Of a DNA stretch of 62,676 nt, positions 9,046 to 18,361 are shown one piece after another. The notes beneath the pieces were generated by a model, which saw nothing but the letters and a program-made list of their open reading frames with translations, was not told the origin of the DNA and made no database searches. The stretch's first letter is position 1. Every line of letters starts with the position of its first letter. Origin of the DNA: CAZAOY01 sp964486925 (GTDB lineage Bacteria; Bacillota; Clostridia; Oscillospirales; Ruminococcaceae); contig CAZAOY010000007.1 in assembly GCA_964486925.1 (NCBI GenBank), forward strand, positions 1 through 62,676. Reading direction: 5' to 3'. Made by a program: the position numbers and the translations under genes.

Positions 9046-10500
9046 TCACATAATCAAGAAAAATCTAATTATGAATAGTACAGAGAAGATGTAAAGTAAT
9101 GGATGAACTTCTTTTGCCTTACCTCTGATAACACCGATAATTGAGTAGGAGATAAAGCCTAGAGCGATACCATCAGCTATGCTGTACCCGAATGCCATCA
9201 TTACCATTGTTAAAAACGCAGGTGCCGCAACTGCAAAGTCCTCCCAGTCGATGGATTTAAGCGATCCCATCATCATAATACCAACTACAACAAGCACAGG
9301 TGCGGTTGCCGCTGTAGGAACAAGACCTAGTAACGGAGAGATAACGATCGCAAGTAAGAACATTATAGCGGTTACAACCGAGGTTAAACCTGTACGTCCG
9401 CCTTCTGAAACACCCGCACTGGATTCAACGTAGGTGGTAACGGTAGAAACACCAACTACAGCACCAACGCTTGTAGCTACAGAGTCTGCTAACAATGCTT
9501 TGTTAATTCTAGGTAGATTGCCGTCCTCATCAAGCATCTTAGCCTTTGCAGCTGTTCCGATAAGTGTACCGATTGTGTCAAACATATCTACAAGTGTAAG
9601 GGATATTAATACAGATACAATGGAAAGTATCCCTACAAATAAGCTGTCTTTAAAGGTAAATAGCTCACCAAAGCCCTCTAAGAACTTACCAAAGGTAGGA
9701 GCTAGCGAAGGTATAGAGAGTGATCCAGGAGCGAAAACCCCAACGTCAATTCCAAATCCGAATTGAACGATAGACCCTATTACAGAGGTAGCAATTAATC
9801 CGATAAATAACGCACCCTTAACCTTAAGCACAACGAGCGCAATTATAATAACAAGCCCCAAAAGTGCTAGTATTGCAGGAGCAGAGGTAAAGTCAAGTGC
9901 CGGGATAATCCCGCCGTTTGTAACGATAGAGGCAGTGCTGTTTGCCATCTCCTCGCTAACTCCACCGATAGGTTGTGTAAACTCTCCAAAGAAGAAGCCT
10001 TGTCCAACCTTAAGGTGACCGCCCTCAACGGTAAACTTTAACCAACCCGCATTCTTAACGCCGATGAATGCGATAAACATACCAATACCCGCACTAATCG
10101 CCGCCTTTAAGCTCCTAGGGATAGCTTTAACTATAGCTTCTCTAAACCCTGTTAGCGTTAATAGAATAAAGATAATCCCCGAGATAAACACAGCCGCAAG
10201 ACCCGCTTGCCAGCTATATCCTAGTGTTCCGCAGATTGTGTATGCAAAGAAAGCATTAAGCCCCATACCCGAAGCCTGTGCAAACGGATAGTTTGCATAA
10301 AGTGCCATAATAAGGGTACCAACCGCCGCCGCGATACAGGTACCAACCATTACCGCTCCAGCGTCCATACCCGCGTTACTTAAAATCGCAGGGTTTACAA
10401 AGATTATGTACGCCATTGTAAAGAATGTTGTAAGCCCCGCAATAATTTCGGTTCTTACAGTAGATCCCGCCTTTTTGATGCCAAAAAAGTTCTCTAACAT
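9046..10500 (-). CDS. NCS2-family purine permease (AzgA/PbuG type)
   Basis: Integral membrane transporter, probably for guanine, hypoxanthine or adenine, driven by ion symport. The N-terminus (MLENFFGIKKAG...TEIIAGLTTFFTMAYIIFVNP) and the motif ASGMGLNAFFAYT are diagnostic of the AzgA-like branch; about 12-14 hydrophobic segments follow. The start is the ATG at 10500 (484 aa), which has AGGAGG six bases upstream. The open frame back to 10599 runs through an untranslated leader containing a terminator-like hairpin. Substrate choice among purines is inferred from the family. Monocistronic. Confidence 0.93.
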   Translation of the reverse strand: MLENFFGIKKAGSTVRTEIIAGLTTFFTMAYIIFVNPAILSNAGMDAGAVMVGTCIAAAVGTLIMALYANYPFAQASGMGLNAFFAYTICGTLGYSWQAGLAAVFISGIIFILLTLTGFREAIVKAIPRSLKAAISAGIGMFIAFIGVKNAGWLKFTVEGGHLKVGQGFFFGEFTQPIGGVSEEMANSTASIVTNGGIIPALDFTSAPAILALLGLVIIIALVVLKVKGALFIGLIATSVIGSIVQFGFGIDVGVFAPGSLSIPSLAPTFGKFLEGFGELFTFKDSLFVGILSIVSVLISLTLVDMFDTIGTLIGTAAKAKMLDEDGNLPRINKALLADSVATSVGAVVGVSTVTTYVESSAGVSEGGRTGLTSVVTAIMFLLAIVISPLLGLVPTAATAPVLVVVGIMMMGSLKSIDWEDFAVAAPAFLTMVMMAFGYSIADGIALGFISYSIIGVIRGKAKEVHPLLYIFSVLFIIRFFLIM

Positions 10501-10561
10501 CTCTAACCTCCTAAATATGATTTGCCGACCAGACTGTTCACCTAGCCAAATATAAAAACTA

Positions 10562-10590
10562 AAAAGTGAAAAGATTAACATTTCACTTTT
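10562..10590 (-). promoter_or_regulatory. terminator-like hairpin in the permease leader
   Basis: Perfect 10-bp inverted repeat (AAAAGTGAAA / TTTCACTTTT, 9-nt loop). Read on the minus strand it is followed by a T-rich run. It lies about 60 bp before the permease start and could be an attenuator. No purine-riboswitch core was found near it. Confidence 0.5.
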
Positions 10591-10727
10591 AAAATACATA
10601 TTTAGTTTACTACATTATTACATAAAAATCAACATATATTTACGCAAAAACAAATTTTTTATGAATTTTCATATAAATATACAAATCATAGTAACAAGTA
10701 TAGTGTATATATAACCATATTAACCTA

Positions 10728-13127
10728 TTATATAAGCTTAATCTTTATGGTATCCTTAATAGATTTGTCGAATGCTGACGAGGCTGTAACAGTAACAGTT
10801 TTGCCCTTTCCCTCCTTCAAAGCGGTGAGCTTTCCTTTAGTGTCAATCTTTGCATAGCTACTGTTACTTACCTTCCAGTTTACCTTTTTATTGGTAGCTT
10901 TGGCGGGGGATATATCTGCCTTTATCGTCAAAGATTTACCCACCGAAAGACGTTCCTTGCTGCTAGTAAGCTTTAGTTTTGTTACCGGGGTGTTAATGGT
11001 AACAACTAGGGTAGCGGACTTTTTGCTGTCCTCCGCCGAGCTTGCTGTAATGGTAACGGTCTTACCTGCTCCCGCCTTTAACGCTGTTACCCTACCTGTG
11101 CTGTCAACGGTAGCATAGCGGTTGTTTGATGATGAGAAAGTAATAGATCGGTTGTCTGCATTTTTTGGATTTACCGTTGTCTGTAGCATAAAGATCTGAT
11201 CAGGGTAGAGCGAAACCTTGGATTTGTTAAGCTTAATTGAGGTTACCGGTATACTCTGTGCGCTTATCCTAACGGTGGTTTTAACGCTAACGTTACTTCC
11301 ATCCTTTGCAATCCCCATAATTGTAACGGTCTTACCTACCCCTTCAGCTAGAGCAGTAATCTCACCTTTTGAGTTTACCGAAGCATAGGAAGCGTTTGAG
11401 GACATCCAGTTAATACCCTTATCCTTTGCAAACTCAGGGAGTACCGTTGCATTTATTGTGTATCTACTGCCAACCGGAATTGATATCTGGGTGCTGTCAA
11501 CACGTATCTCGGTTACAAGGGCGGCTATGCTAACGTTAATACTGCCGGTTATTCCACTGCCATCCTTAGCTCTAGCTTGGATTTCCACAGTTTTTCCGAC
11601 ACCCTCCGGTTTAGCAGTTATCATTCCGTTTTCATCCACAGTAGCGTATCTGCTGTCAAGGCTTGACCATGACAGCGATTTATCGGAAGCATTAGCAGGA
11701 AGCACAGTAGTGGAAACCCTAACGCTATTTCCCGGTGCTAATGATACAGTGTTGCTGTTAAACTTTATCTCGGATACAGGAACGCTATAAGCACCCTCCA
11801 CCTCAACGATATATCCCAAACCTTCAATCCTACCTTGTTCAGAAAGCACCGTCCATAGTCCGGTTTTACTGTTAATAGCCGCATATCCTCCGTTATAGTT
11901 GTTGCCAGTCAAGGCACTGCTATCCCATGCGGTAAAGGTTGGCTTACTACCGTCTAACCAGATAAAATCATTTTTTGCTCGTCCTTTATCGGTAGCACCA
12001 ATCCAGTAGCTGCTAAGCGGCGCTGTGGTTAACATCTCCTTGATGACGCTGTACTCCTCTGCTGAATTAATGTAGACAAGGTGACCGCCAATCATGCTAG
12101 CCGCAACCGCCGCTCCCGACCATGAATAGGTATCATCTAACAGATAGTAGGCATTGCCGTTATACGTACCAACACGTGATACGCTAGGCGAACCTACTGT
12201 AACGTCAAAGCTTTTCCGCTCACTGGCTACCCTTTTTGTATGGGTAGAGCACACTGAAGTTACCACAGCATAGTATCCGCCAACCTTAAGGTTAACACGG
12301 TAAAAGGTATCGGTGAGTCCCTTTTTCTCATACTCTAAAATACCGTTTTGATTATACACGGCTAGGTCATAGCTATCACTATCCAACAGCTTATTCCAAC
12401 TAAATAGCACCCCTTTGGTGTTAACTGCCGCTTGGTCAACGGTTAATACAGTCTGGCTGTGTGTCCCTGACGAATGGGAGGTTGGTATTGTCGGTGTAGT
12501 CGGGTTACTAGGTACTGTTGGGGTATAGGCAGGAGGTGGTGTAGATGGAACATTATAAGGCCCGTAGCTGTAGGCTAATACATCCGGTGTGTTTAGTATA
12601 GTCGCACTAAACAGCCAGTAGCTAGGATTTATGCTAAGGCTGAAATGCAGGTGTTTGCCGGAGGACTTTCCTGTTGACCCCATAACTCCGATAACATCGC
12701 CCTGTTTAACATAATCACCCTTTTTTAGTGTAATACCCTGACGAAGATGAAGATATGCCGCATATGTCCCGTCGTCATGCTGTATCTGGATATAGTTTCC
12801 ACTTGAGTTGTTTTTGGGACAAGGACAATTTTGGATAACTCCATTAACGGTAGGTTTACCGTAATCGTGTGGACAGTCGTCACTCAACGCATACACTGTC
12901 CCACTCTTTGTGGCTACAATATATGTGCCTGGAGAGATATCTATAGCTGGATGGGAGGTGTAGTGCGAATAGGTAACTGTCTGTACTCCAGGCACAGGCC
13001 AAAGCCAACCCTCATCCTCTGCCCTTGCTGTTACCCCATCTGTAAATATTGAGAAAACTACTGTTATTGCTATAACAATAACCAATACCATTGATACAGA
13101 TCTATCCATCTTGATCCTTCTCACCAC
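10728..13127 (-). CDS. secreted M23 endopeptidase with C-type-lectin and Big_2 domains
   Basis: Exported cell-wall protein of 799 aa. The signal peptide is about residues 1-36 (hydrophobic run then ARA). The LytM/M23 domain (about 45-170) keeps the zinc and catalytic residues H59 and D63 (HPAID), H127 (YLHLRQ), and H159/H161 (HLH), so it is probably an active peptidoglycan endopeptidase. A Pro/Thr-rich linker and a fibronectin-like stretch lead to a C-type-lectin-like domain (about 330-445; YWIGATD, WLDG, AWD). Four bacterial Ig-like (Big_2) repeats (about 455-799) end the protein without a sorting signal. The GTG start at 13127 is supported by GGAGG. Monocistronic; partner ligand unknown. 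Confidence 0.9.
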   Translation of the reverse strand: MVRRIKMDRSVSMVLVIVIAITVVFSIFTDGVTARAEDEGWLWPVPGVQTVTYSHYTSHPAIDISPGTYIVATKSGTVYALSDDCPHDYGKPTVNGVIQNCPCPKNNSSGNYIQIQHDDGTYAAYLHLRQGITLKKGDYVKQGDVIGVMGSTGKSSGKHLHFSLSINPSYWLFSATILNTPDVLAYSYGPYNVPSTPPPAYTPTVPSNPTTPTIPTSHSSGTHSQTVLTVDQAAVNTKGVLFSWNKLLDSDSYDLAVYNQNGILEYEKKGLTDTFYRVNLKVGGYYAVVTSVCSTHTKRVASERKSFDVTVGSPSVSRVGTYNGNAYYLLDDTYSWSGAAVAASMIGGHLVYINSAEEYSVIKEMLTTAPLSSYWIGATDKGRAKNDFIWLDGSKPTFTAWDSSALTGNNYNGGYAAINSKTGLWTVLSEQGRIEGLGYIVEVEGAYSVPVSEIKFNSNTVSLAPGNSVRVSTTVLPANASDKSLSWSSLDSRYATVDENGMITAKPEGVGKTVEIQARAKDGSGITGSINVSIAALVTEIRVDSTQISIPVGSRYTINATVLPEFAKDKGINWMSSNASYASVNSKGEITALAEGVGKTVTIMGIAKDGSNVSVKTTVRISAQSIPVTSIKLNKSKVSLYPDQIFMLQTTVNPKNADNRSITFSSSNNRYATVDSTGRVTALKAGAGKTVTITASSAEDSKKSATLVVTINTPVTKLKLTSSKERLSVGKSLTIKADISPAKATNKKVNWKVSNSSYAKIDTKGKLTALKEGKGKTVTVTASSAFDKSIKDTIKIKLI

Positions 13128-13568
13128 AAACTACCTCCATTTATTTTTAACCAATAATATATTTCTATCAAAATATTAAGCATGATAATATTATAAAAAA
13201 CTTACGTAATACTGCAAGCTCCAAAATCTTCCTTAAAGGATTGCCTTTATATACTTCGTATAGTTTGTCCACTTTTTTGGCGATAAACGCAATTTTACCT
13301 GCCTATAAATTATTGGTAGTAAATGACTAATTTTAACTACCAACTACATTAAAGTGGTAAATTCGACATTGCTAACTGTTACAATAATTCTAATTAATTA
13401 TTAATCACCACTATAATCTGTTGCCGTTATTACAATTTAACATTAAATTTTACACTATTGTACACCTGACAAATTTCGCTATCAGGTGTACAACAGTTAT
13501 ATTAACGTTATAATTTGCACTATCAAAAGCGAATTAAATGAAAAGGTATATCTCAATATTTATTACAC
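13128..13568. other. 440-bp intergenic region with inverted repeats
   Basis: No gene recognised. It contains a stem ACTACCAA/TTGGTAGT (13313-13343) in the leader of the M23 gene, and the terminator-like repeat at 13458-13493. No ydaO-type c-di-AMP riboswitch core was recognised in front of the wall hydrolase gene. Confidence 0.55.
13458..13493 (-). terminator. inverted repeat, probable terminator of the HD-CHAP gene
   Basis: Perfect 12-bp arms (TTGTACACCTGA / TCAGGTGTACAA) around a 12-nt loop, about 75 bp after the HD-CHAP stop. The following minus-strand DNA is only moderately T-rich. Confidence 0.6.
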
Positions 13569-14663
13569 CTATTTAAACTCCACCATCCGTATCTCACCGG
13601 TCTTGTAATCTGTCTTCCAACCTTCAAATTTATAGTCAGCAGGGATACGGATGTAACCTCCTATGGTATGGTCACGTTTACGAGTTTTTATCCCCGCTAT
13701 ATTCTGGTTATCCACATTCCCCTCTGCAACCGTAAGACTTAAACTATCACTACCTAGAACAATGCCGATATGGTCGCACCATGTGCTGTTTTCGTGCTTT
13801 TGTTCCGTAGGGATAATGTTATTATATATAACGATATCTCCTCGCTCGGGAACAAAACCGTCCTGTTCAAAGTGACAAAATCCATCTGCCATGCCCCACT
13901 CATACCATGCTATAACGCAAGCAAATCGGCAAACTGCAATATCCTTAGCATTGTTTGGTGTTCGCAGTGGTAGATGTAATCCCCCCACAGTTACACAATG
14001 ATAAACAAATGCCGCACACCATGCGTGATCTAACTCTGAAGGTGCAGTTTTTTCTGGATAATACTTAATTATGGACATATAATCTTCATTACCGATTTCC
14101 CCTATAACCTGTTTTGTAGCAAACTCCTCTGCTATATCTGCTAGGGTAGACTTACTAAAAAAGGTAGATGTGGTAGCTTTCTCTGACGCAGTAGCTTGTT
14201 GCACCGATATACTAAGTTCATCCCCAAGCTTTCTTAACCTATTTGACAGATGACAGCTAGAAGGATTAAAAAGATAGTGCTGTAAAAGATCACTATCCTT
14301 TAATAGCTCATCATACTCATCATGAAGATGTTCCTTATCGGAGTGGTGGTAGATAGCGGACTTTATTAGTAGCTGTTCTTTATCGCTAAAGAGGTCATAA
14401 AGATCATACTTAAACGCAACCCTTATCATCTCTGCCCCATTAAGAGCGTGTAGCGGGCGAACACCAGTTTTATAGGAATAAACATCATGTAAAAGCCCCA
14501 TAACGGTTGCAAGCTCAACATCTAAACTACGCCTACTAGCCAACAAGCTACAGTTTTGTGCTACGCTGTAGGTATGTGTATATGCCACCCACCTTTCTTC
14601 ATTATCTTGTATAGTATCAAAGATACCGTTTATGTACCCGCGTACTCTATCTACTCTGCTCAT
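13569..14663 (-). CDS. HD-domain / CHAP-domain fusion protein
   Basis: A 364-aa two-domain protein. The N-terminal part (about 20-135) resembles an HD-superfamily phosphohydrolase: H30, the HD pair H59-D60 in GLLHD, HH at 106-107, and an Asp in KDSD (about 123-125). The C-terminal part (about 190-350) resembles a CHAP amidase/endopeptidase: catalytic C216 in HAWCAAFVYHC, H298 in WCDHIGIVL, and a polar residue in AEGN (314-316). There is no signal peptide or membrane segment, so a wall-hydrolase role needs export by another route. The ATG has GGAGG upstream. Neighbours are a wall peptidase and a lipoprotein, transcribed the same way but apparently as separate units. Substrates of both domains are unknown. 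Confidence 0.8.
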   Translation of the reverse strand: MSRVDRVRGYINGIFDTIQDNEERWVAYTHTYSVAQNCSLLASRRSLDVELATVMGLLHDVYSYKTGVRPLHALNGAEMIRVAFKYDLYDLFSDKEQLLIKSAIYHHSDKEHLHDEYDELLKDSDLLQHYLFNPSSCHLSNRLRKLGDELSISVQQATASEKATTSTFFSKSTLADIAEEFATKQVIGEIGNEDYMSIIKYYPEKTAPSELDHAWCAAFVYHCVTVGGLHLPLRTPNNAKDIAVCRFACVIAWYEWGMADGFCHFEQDGFVPERGDIVIYNNIIPTEQKHENSTWCDHIGIVLGSDSLSLTVAEGNVDNQNIAGIKTRKRDHTIGGYIRIPADYKFEGWKTDYKTGEIRMVEFK

Positions 14664-14753
14664 GCTCCTAATCCTCCTTTTTTACGTTACCCTACGTTCT
14701 AGTTTATACAATACATTATAGTCACCTATAATTATTAAACTTTAATAAGCTTT

Positions 14754-14783
14754 GGGCTGTGTCGAATTTATCCGCCACAGCCC
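14754..14783 (-). terminator. hairpin after the cyclophilin gene
   Basis: 8-bp GC-rich stem (GGGCTGTG / CACAGCCC), 14-nt loop, beginning six bases after the cyclophilin stop. The T-tract is weak. Confidence 0.5.
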
Positions 14784-14789
14784 TTAATC

Positions 14790-15476
14790 TTACTCAAATT
14801 TTGATATCTCTATTGTATTAATAATAACCGGCACATCAGGTACTCCAGAATTAGGGTCTACATCGGTCATGGCGATTTTATCCACTACCTCCATACCCTC
14901 AAATACCTGTCCAAAAACGGTATGAACTCCGTCAAGCCATGGTGTTCCACCCTTCTGCTCGTATATCTTCTTCACCTTGTCGTCAATTGTCATACCGCTA
15001 AGCTCTAGGTTATCCCATAGACCCTGGGTAATTGTCGCAGGGCCAGCTTGAACGATAAAGAACTGGCTACCATTTGTGTTCGGTCCGCTGTTTGCCATAG
15101 ATAGCGCACCACGAAGGTTCATAGCGGATATGTCAAACTCATCCTCAAAAGGGGCATCCCAGATACTCTTTCCGCCTGTTCCATTCCCTACAGGGTCACC
15201 GCCTTGAATCATAAAATCAGTTAGTATTCTGTGGAATGTTAGTCCATTGTAGTATCCGTTCGTTGCGTGGGTAGTAAAGTTTTCTACCGCTTTCGGTGCT
15301 ACCTTGTCAAATAATACTATCTTAATATCGCCAAAATCCGTCTTAATGGTAGCTACTGTATCACCCTTCTTAGGTGCTGACTGGTTAAGCGAAGCAATGT
15401 TGTTAGGCGTACAGCCTGTAACCATAACCATAAACATGGCTAAAATAATACCTATCGATAAAACCTTCTTCATCAT
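14790..15476 (-). CDS. cyclophilin-type peptidyl-prolyl isomerase lipoprotein
   Basis: Surface lipoprotein that should catalyse proline cis-trans isomerisation of exported proteins. The N-terminus is a lipoprotein signal (MMKKVLSIGIILAMF...) with lipobox VTGC at residues 19-22. The cyclophilin fold follows: FHRILTDFMIQGGDP, MANSGPNTNGSQFFI (catalytic-site motif) and VFGQVFEGMEVVDKIA. The length (228 aa) fits a small bacterial cyclophilin plus tether. GGAGAGAG precedes the tandem ATGs. It follows the large glycosyltransferase gene by about 35 bp and may share its transcript. Confidence 0.92.
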   Translation of the reverse strand: MMKKVLSIGIILAMFMVMVTGCTPNNIASLNQSAPKKGDTVATIKTDFGDIKIVLFDKVAPKAVENFTTHATNGYYNGLTFHRILTDFMIQGGDPVGNGTGGKSIWDAPFEDEFDISAMNLRGALSMANSGPNTNGSQFFIVQAGPATITQGLWDNLELSGMTIDDKVKKIYEQKGGTPWLDGVHTVFGQVFEGMEVVDKIAMTDVDPNSGVPDVPVIINTIEISKFE

Positions 15477-15510
15477 CTCTCTCCATTTCTTATTGTTATA
15501 TTTACAAATC

Positions 15511-18057
15511 CTAGCCTAGTAGCTTTTGTACTATCTTTTTGGTAGCCTTTCTTGCTCCACCAATGCTGTCTACCTGTTGCTTTAAAAGCGTAGGAAGGTC
15601 GTTAAAGCTTTCTAGCCCCATAGCATTGTACATCACCCTGTCCTCCTGTGACATATCGTTATAAACCGTGCTATAGATGTATAGATACTTGTTATACGGA
15701 GCAAAGTAGTAGGCTTGTAGAACCTTTGTGGTAATCATAACATCCGACACCATAACCTGATCGGTAAAGCTTAGCCAATCTGGACACGGTATTACAAAGT
15801 TCGCTAGGTTTTGAGGTATCTCCATTAAAAAACGTTCAAAGTTTTTTACCTTTACCACCATAAAGTAGCTAGATATAAGCTTGTCCCTTAACATAATAAA
15901 GTCTGTATCCGCAAACAAACCAAACGCATCATCACTTGAGGTAACCATTATAATCTTCCTGCCCTCAGCATTAGGGTAGGCGGTGACAAAGCGATCCTTT
16001 ACCATACGGATGTTTGTGTTGTTTAAAAGATACTCAACCTCCGGTGTTCCGTAGGTGAATAGAGAAGCACCCTCTACCCCTTTAGAGGTTAGATTCTCCT
16101 TTTGAGAGAAAACAAACCCATTCTCACGATCACCCTCGATGGAGTGGTGAGGAGGAAGGATTACCGCAAACCGCTGATTGCTATTAAGCTCTAGTAATGA
16201 ATCATCAAAATCATGGGCAGTAACTACTATATCCTGCTTGCTGGCAAACTCCTTAAGCTTTGATAACACCTTCTGATTATGTTCTTGATCATCAGTTAGC
16301 TCGTTAAAGTAGTAGTCGATATATATCCCATCGTTTTGCATAACAAGTTCATCCCGCAGTAACGATAGATTTCTTACAAACCCCTTCCCATTAACCGTAA
16401 AGAGCAGCACCTTCTTAACTACCTTATCCTCTATTATCCTAACCCGCTCTAGATCTACCACCTTAAACTTCTTGTCCTCAAATTCCTGCTTTTTTAGAAT
16501 TACAGACCTAGAAAACAACCTTATTATACAGGCATTCTTAAGTATGGTGTTACTGCTAGAGAAATCATATCCGTCAAAGGTCATGTTAATGCTTTTAAGG
16601 TAAGCGGTTTTAATTAGCTTATTTGCTAGGATACAGTCGTATGCTTCATCGGTGTTTACGTCATAGTTGTTTGACCCATAATCCACAAATCCCTTTTTGC
16701 TATACCCTAACATGTGCACATCATCCGAAAGCTCATCCAATACATGTACAGGGGTGGTAATAACATCCGCATTAGAGCCTTGTATCCCATTATACAGCAC
16801 CGAAAACCCATCATCGTATAGATAGTGGTCACTACTAAACATGATATATCTAGATTTGCAAGAAGCAAGCACCTTGTTATAAAATGAGTTTTTACCGTAG
16901 TCGTTAATAAACGAGATATTCTTACAAAGCTTTAACTTTTTCGGCAGACGCACAAACACATATTTTGGAACAACAATATGAAACCTAATAAAGTTATATC
17001 CAAACATAGAGTAGATAGTGTTGCTCATCTTGCTAATATCATCCTCTACCTCACCAAAGAGCGCTATGGTTATCTCCCTATACACCGAAAGCGCACCCAC
17101 AGATTGTGGAAATGAATCCAGTGGAATGTCGTTAAAGAGAGATTGAAGCTCCAACCATTCTATAGTATTAAAATGGTTCTTCCCCCTCATAAGCTCTGGA
17201 CGTAGCAGTAGTATGGTCTGTTGACGCATTGTCCAGAAGTATTTTACTACACATTCGTAGAAGGTAAAGTACCGCTTGCGATATATTGCTTTAAAATATG
17301 CAGTTCGTTCTTCCTTTGTAAACCCATTCTCCTCGATAAAATCAGAAGCTTCATCAATTATCTGGGTGTACCCTTGTATAATCTCATTAAAGTAAGCAGG
17401 TGATATATACCGCATTGGGTTTTTGCGCTTCTCATAATGACATTCCCCACAAAAAAGTACATCCTTTTCGCATATACTTATATTACTGGAATTTATAAAA
17501 TATCTATATAGAAAAACAGCATCCGCAGAGGCTCTTGCCTCTATAAATGAAAGCTCTAAGCTAGCAATCTTATCCCGCCTTAAAAGCTTGTTACCAAGCT
17601 CAAGATCATACATTATCTCGCTAGACCTCTTGTTTAAACCCTTAACATAAACAAGATCGTTATACCGCCTCATAACAGGAAGATTAGAATACTGATTATT
17701 AACCTTGGCTATAACCAAATCTGCTCTTTGACTAATGGCGGTATCATACAAGCACTGTAATGCGTTATCTGCATATAAGATAGACTCATCCCAAAACAGG
17801 ATATACTCTCCCTTTACATGTGATAAAGCTATATCATTAGCCCTCACGCTGTCAGCTACCGACAGATTTTTAAAGGTAGCATTATCCCTACCCTTTACAA
17901 ACTGCCGAAGTAGCTTTTTGGTTTCGCCATCAATCCCGCTGGCTACTATATATATATCATAGTTTGTGTAGGTCTGTGCTGCGATACTTTCAAGCACCTG
18001 CTGTAAGTATCCGCTTACCCGCGTAACACCTAGTATTATAGAAACACCAATACCCAT
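15511..18057 (-). CDS. large glycosyltransferase: GT2 domain plus divergent second half
   Basis: An 848-aa protein, probably making a cell-surface polymer. The N-terminal GT2 (GT-A) domain (about 1-110) has GVSIILGVTRVSGYLQQVL and an acidic site LFWDES in place of DxD. A second GT2-like segment may lie near 330-480 (HIVVPKYV..., SRYIMFSSDHYLY). The C-terminal third (about 550-830) has the alternating pattern of a CDP-glycerol glycerophosphotransferase/GT-B domain (VVTAHDFDD, FTYGTPEVEYLL, VSDVMITT), but the family motif is degenerate. The start is the ATG at 18057, with AAAGGTGA upstream. No membrane span is seen. Teichoic-acid-like polymer synthesis is inference from architecture. Confidence 0.7.
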   Translation of the reverse strand: MGIGVSIILGVTRVSGYLQQVLESIAAQTYTNYDIYIVASGIDGETKKLLRQFVKGRDNATFKNLSVADSVRANDIALSHVKGEYILFWDESILYADNALQCLYDTAISQRADLVIAKVNNQYSNLPVMRRYNDLVYVKGLNKRSSEIMYDLELGNKLLRRDKIASLELSFIEARASADAVFLYRYFINSSNISICEKDVLFCGECHYEKRKNPMRYISPAYFNEIIQGYTQIIDEASDFIEENGFTKEERTAYFKAIYRKRYFTFYECVVKYFWTMRQQTILLLRPELMRGKNHFNTIEWLELQSLFNDIPLDSFPQSVGALSVYREITIALFGEVEDDISKMSNTIYSMFGYNFIRFHIVVPKYVFVRLPKKLKLCKNISFINDYGKNSFYNKVLASCKSRYIMFSSDHYLYDDGFSVLYNGIQGSNADVITTPVHVLDELSDDVHMLGYSKKGFVDYGSNNYDVNTDEAYDCILANKLIKTAYLKSINMTFDGYDFSSSNTILKNACIIRLFSRSVILKKQEFEDKKFKVVDLERVRIIEDKVVKKVLLFTVNGKGFVRNLSLLRDELVMQNDGIYIDYYFNELTDDQEHNQKVLSKLKEFASKQDIVVTAHDFDDSLLELNSNQRFAVILPPHHSIEGDRENGFVFSQKENLTSKGVEGASLFTYGTPEVEYLLNNTNIRMVKDRFVTAYPNAEGRKIIMVTSSDDAFGLFADTDFIMLRDKLISSYFMVVKVKNFERFLMEIPQNLANFVIPCPDWLSFTDQVMVSDVMITTKVLQAYYFAPYNKYLYIYSTVYNDMSQEDRVMYNAMGLESFNDLPTLLKQQVDSIGGARKATKKIVQKLLG

Positions 18058-18197
18058 CTTCTCACCTTTCAAATCTATCTTACTAATCCGCCTTGGGACT
18101 CTCGCAGTGCTAACTACAGCGTTTTAGGTAAAACACCGATATTTTTTGTCTGCTAAAAAGTATTATAGAGTATCTATCTATATCTTTACATAAAAAT

Positions 18198-18252
18198 AGT
18201 ATCATCTATTATCTATCTGCTTATCCGTCAGATAATAATACTATGATACCAT
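18198..18252 (-). terminator. imperfect hairpin after typA
   Basis: Outer stem GTATCAT/ATGATAC with an inner AT-rich stem. T-runs follow on the minus strand (and also on the plus strand). It lies about 110 bp downstream of the typA stop, in a 304-bp spacer that otherwise shows only a possible glycosyltransferase promoter. Confidence 0.5.
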
Positions 18253-18361
18253 TTTTTTCATAATTATTCAAGTATTTTCTTGATTTTTAACTTAAAATTT
18301 ATATTTATCCTGCTTTTTCGCAGAGCTTTCCAGTAAAGCTTAAGTAAAGCAGAGCAAAAAA

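Noticed and set aside
10501..10727. Purine riboswitch before the NCS2 permease
   Set aside because: I looked for the paired-loop core typical of guanine/adenine riboswitches on the minus strand and did not find it; only a terminator-like hairpin is present.
13128..13568. ydaO-type c-di-AMP riboswitch before the M23 hydrolase
   Set aside because: Wall hydrolases often have one, but no conserved core was visible, only short inverted repeats.
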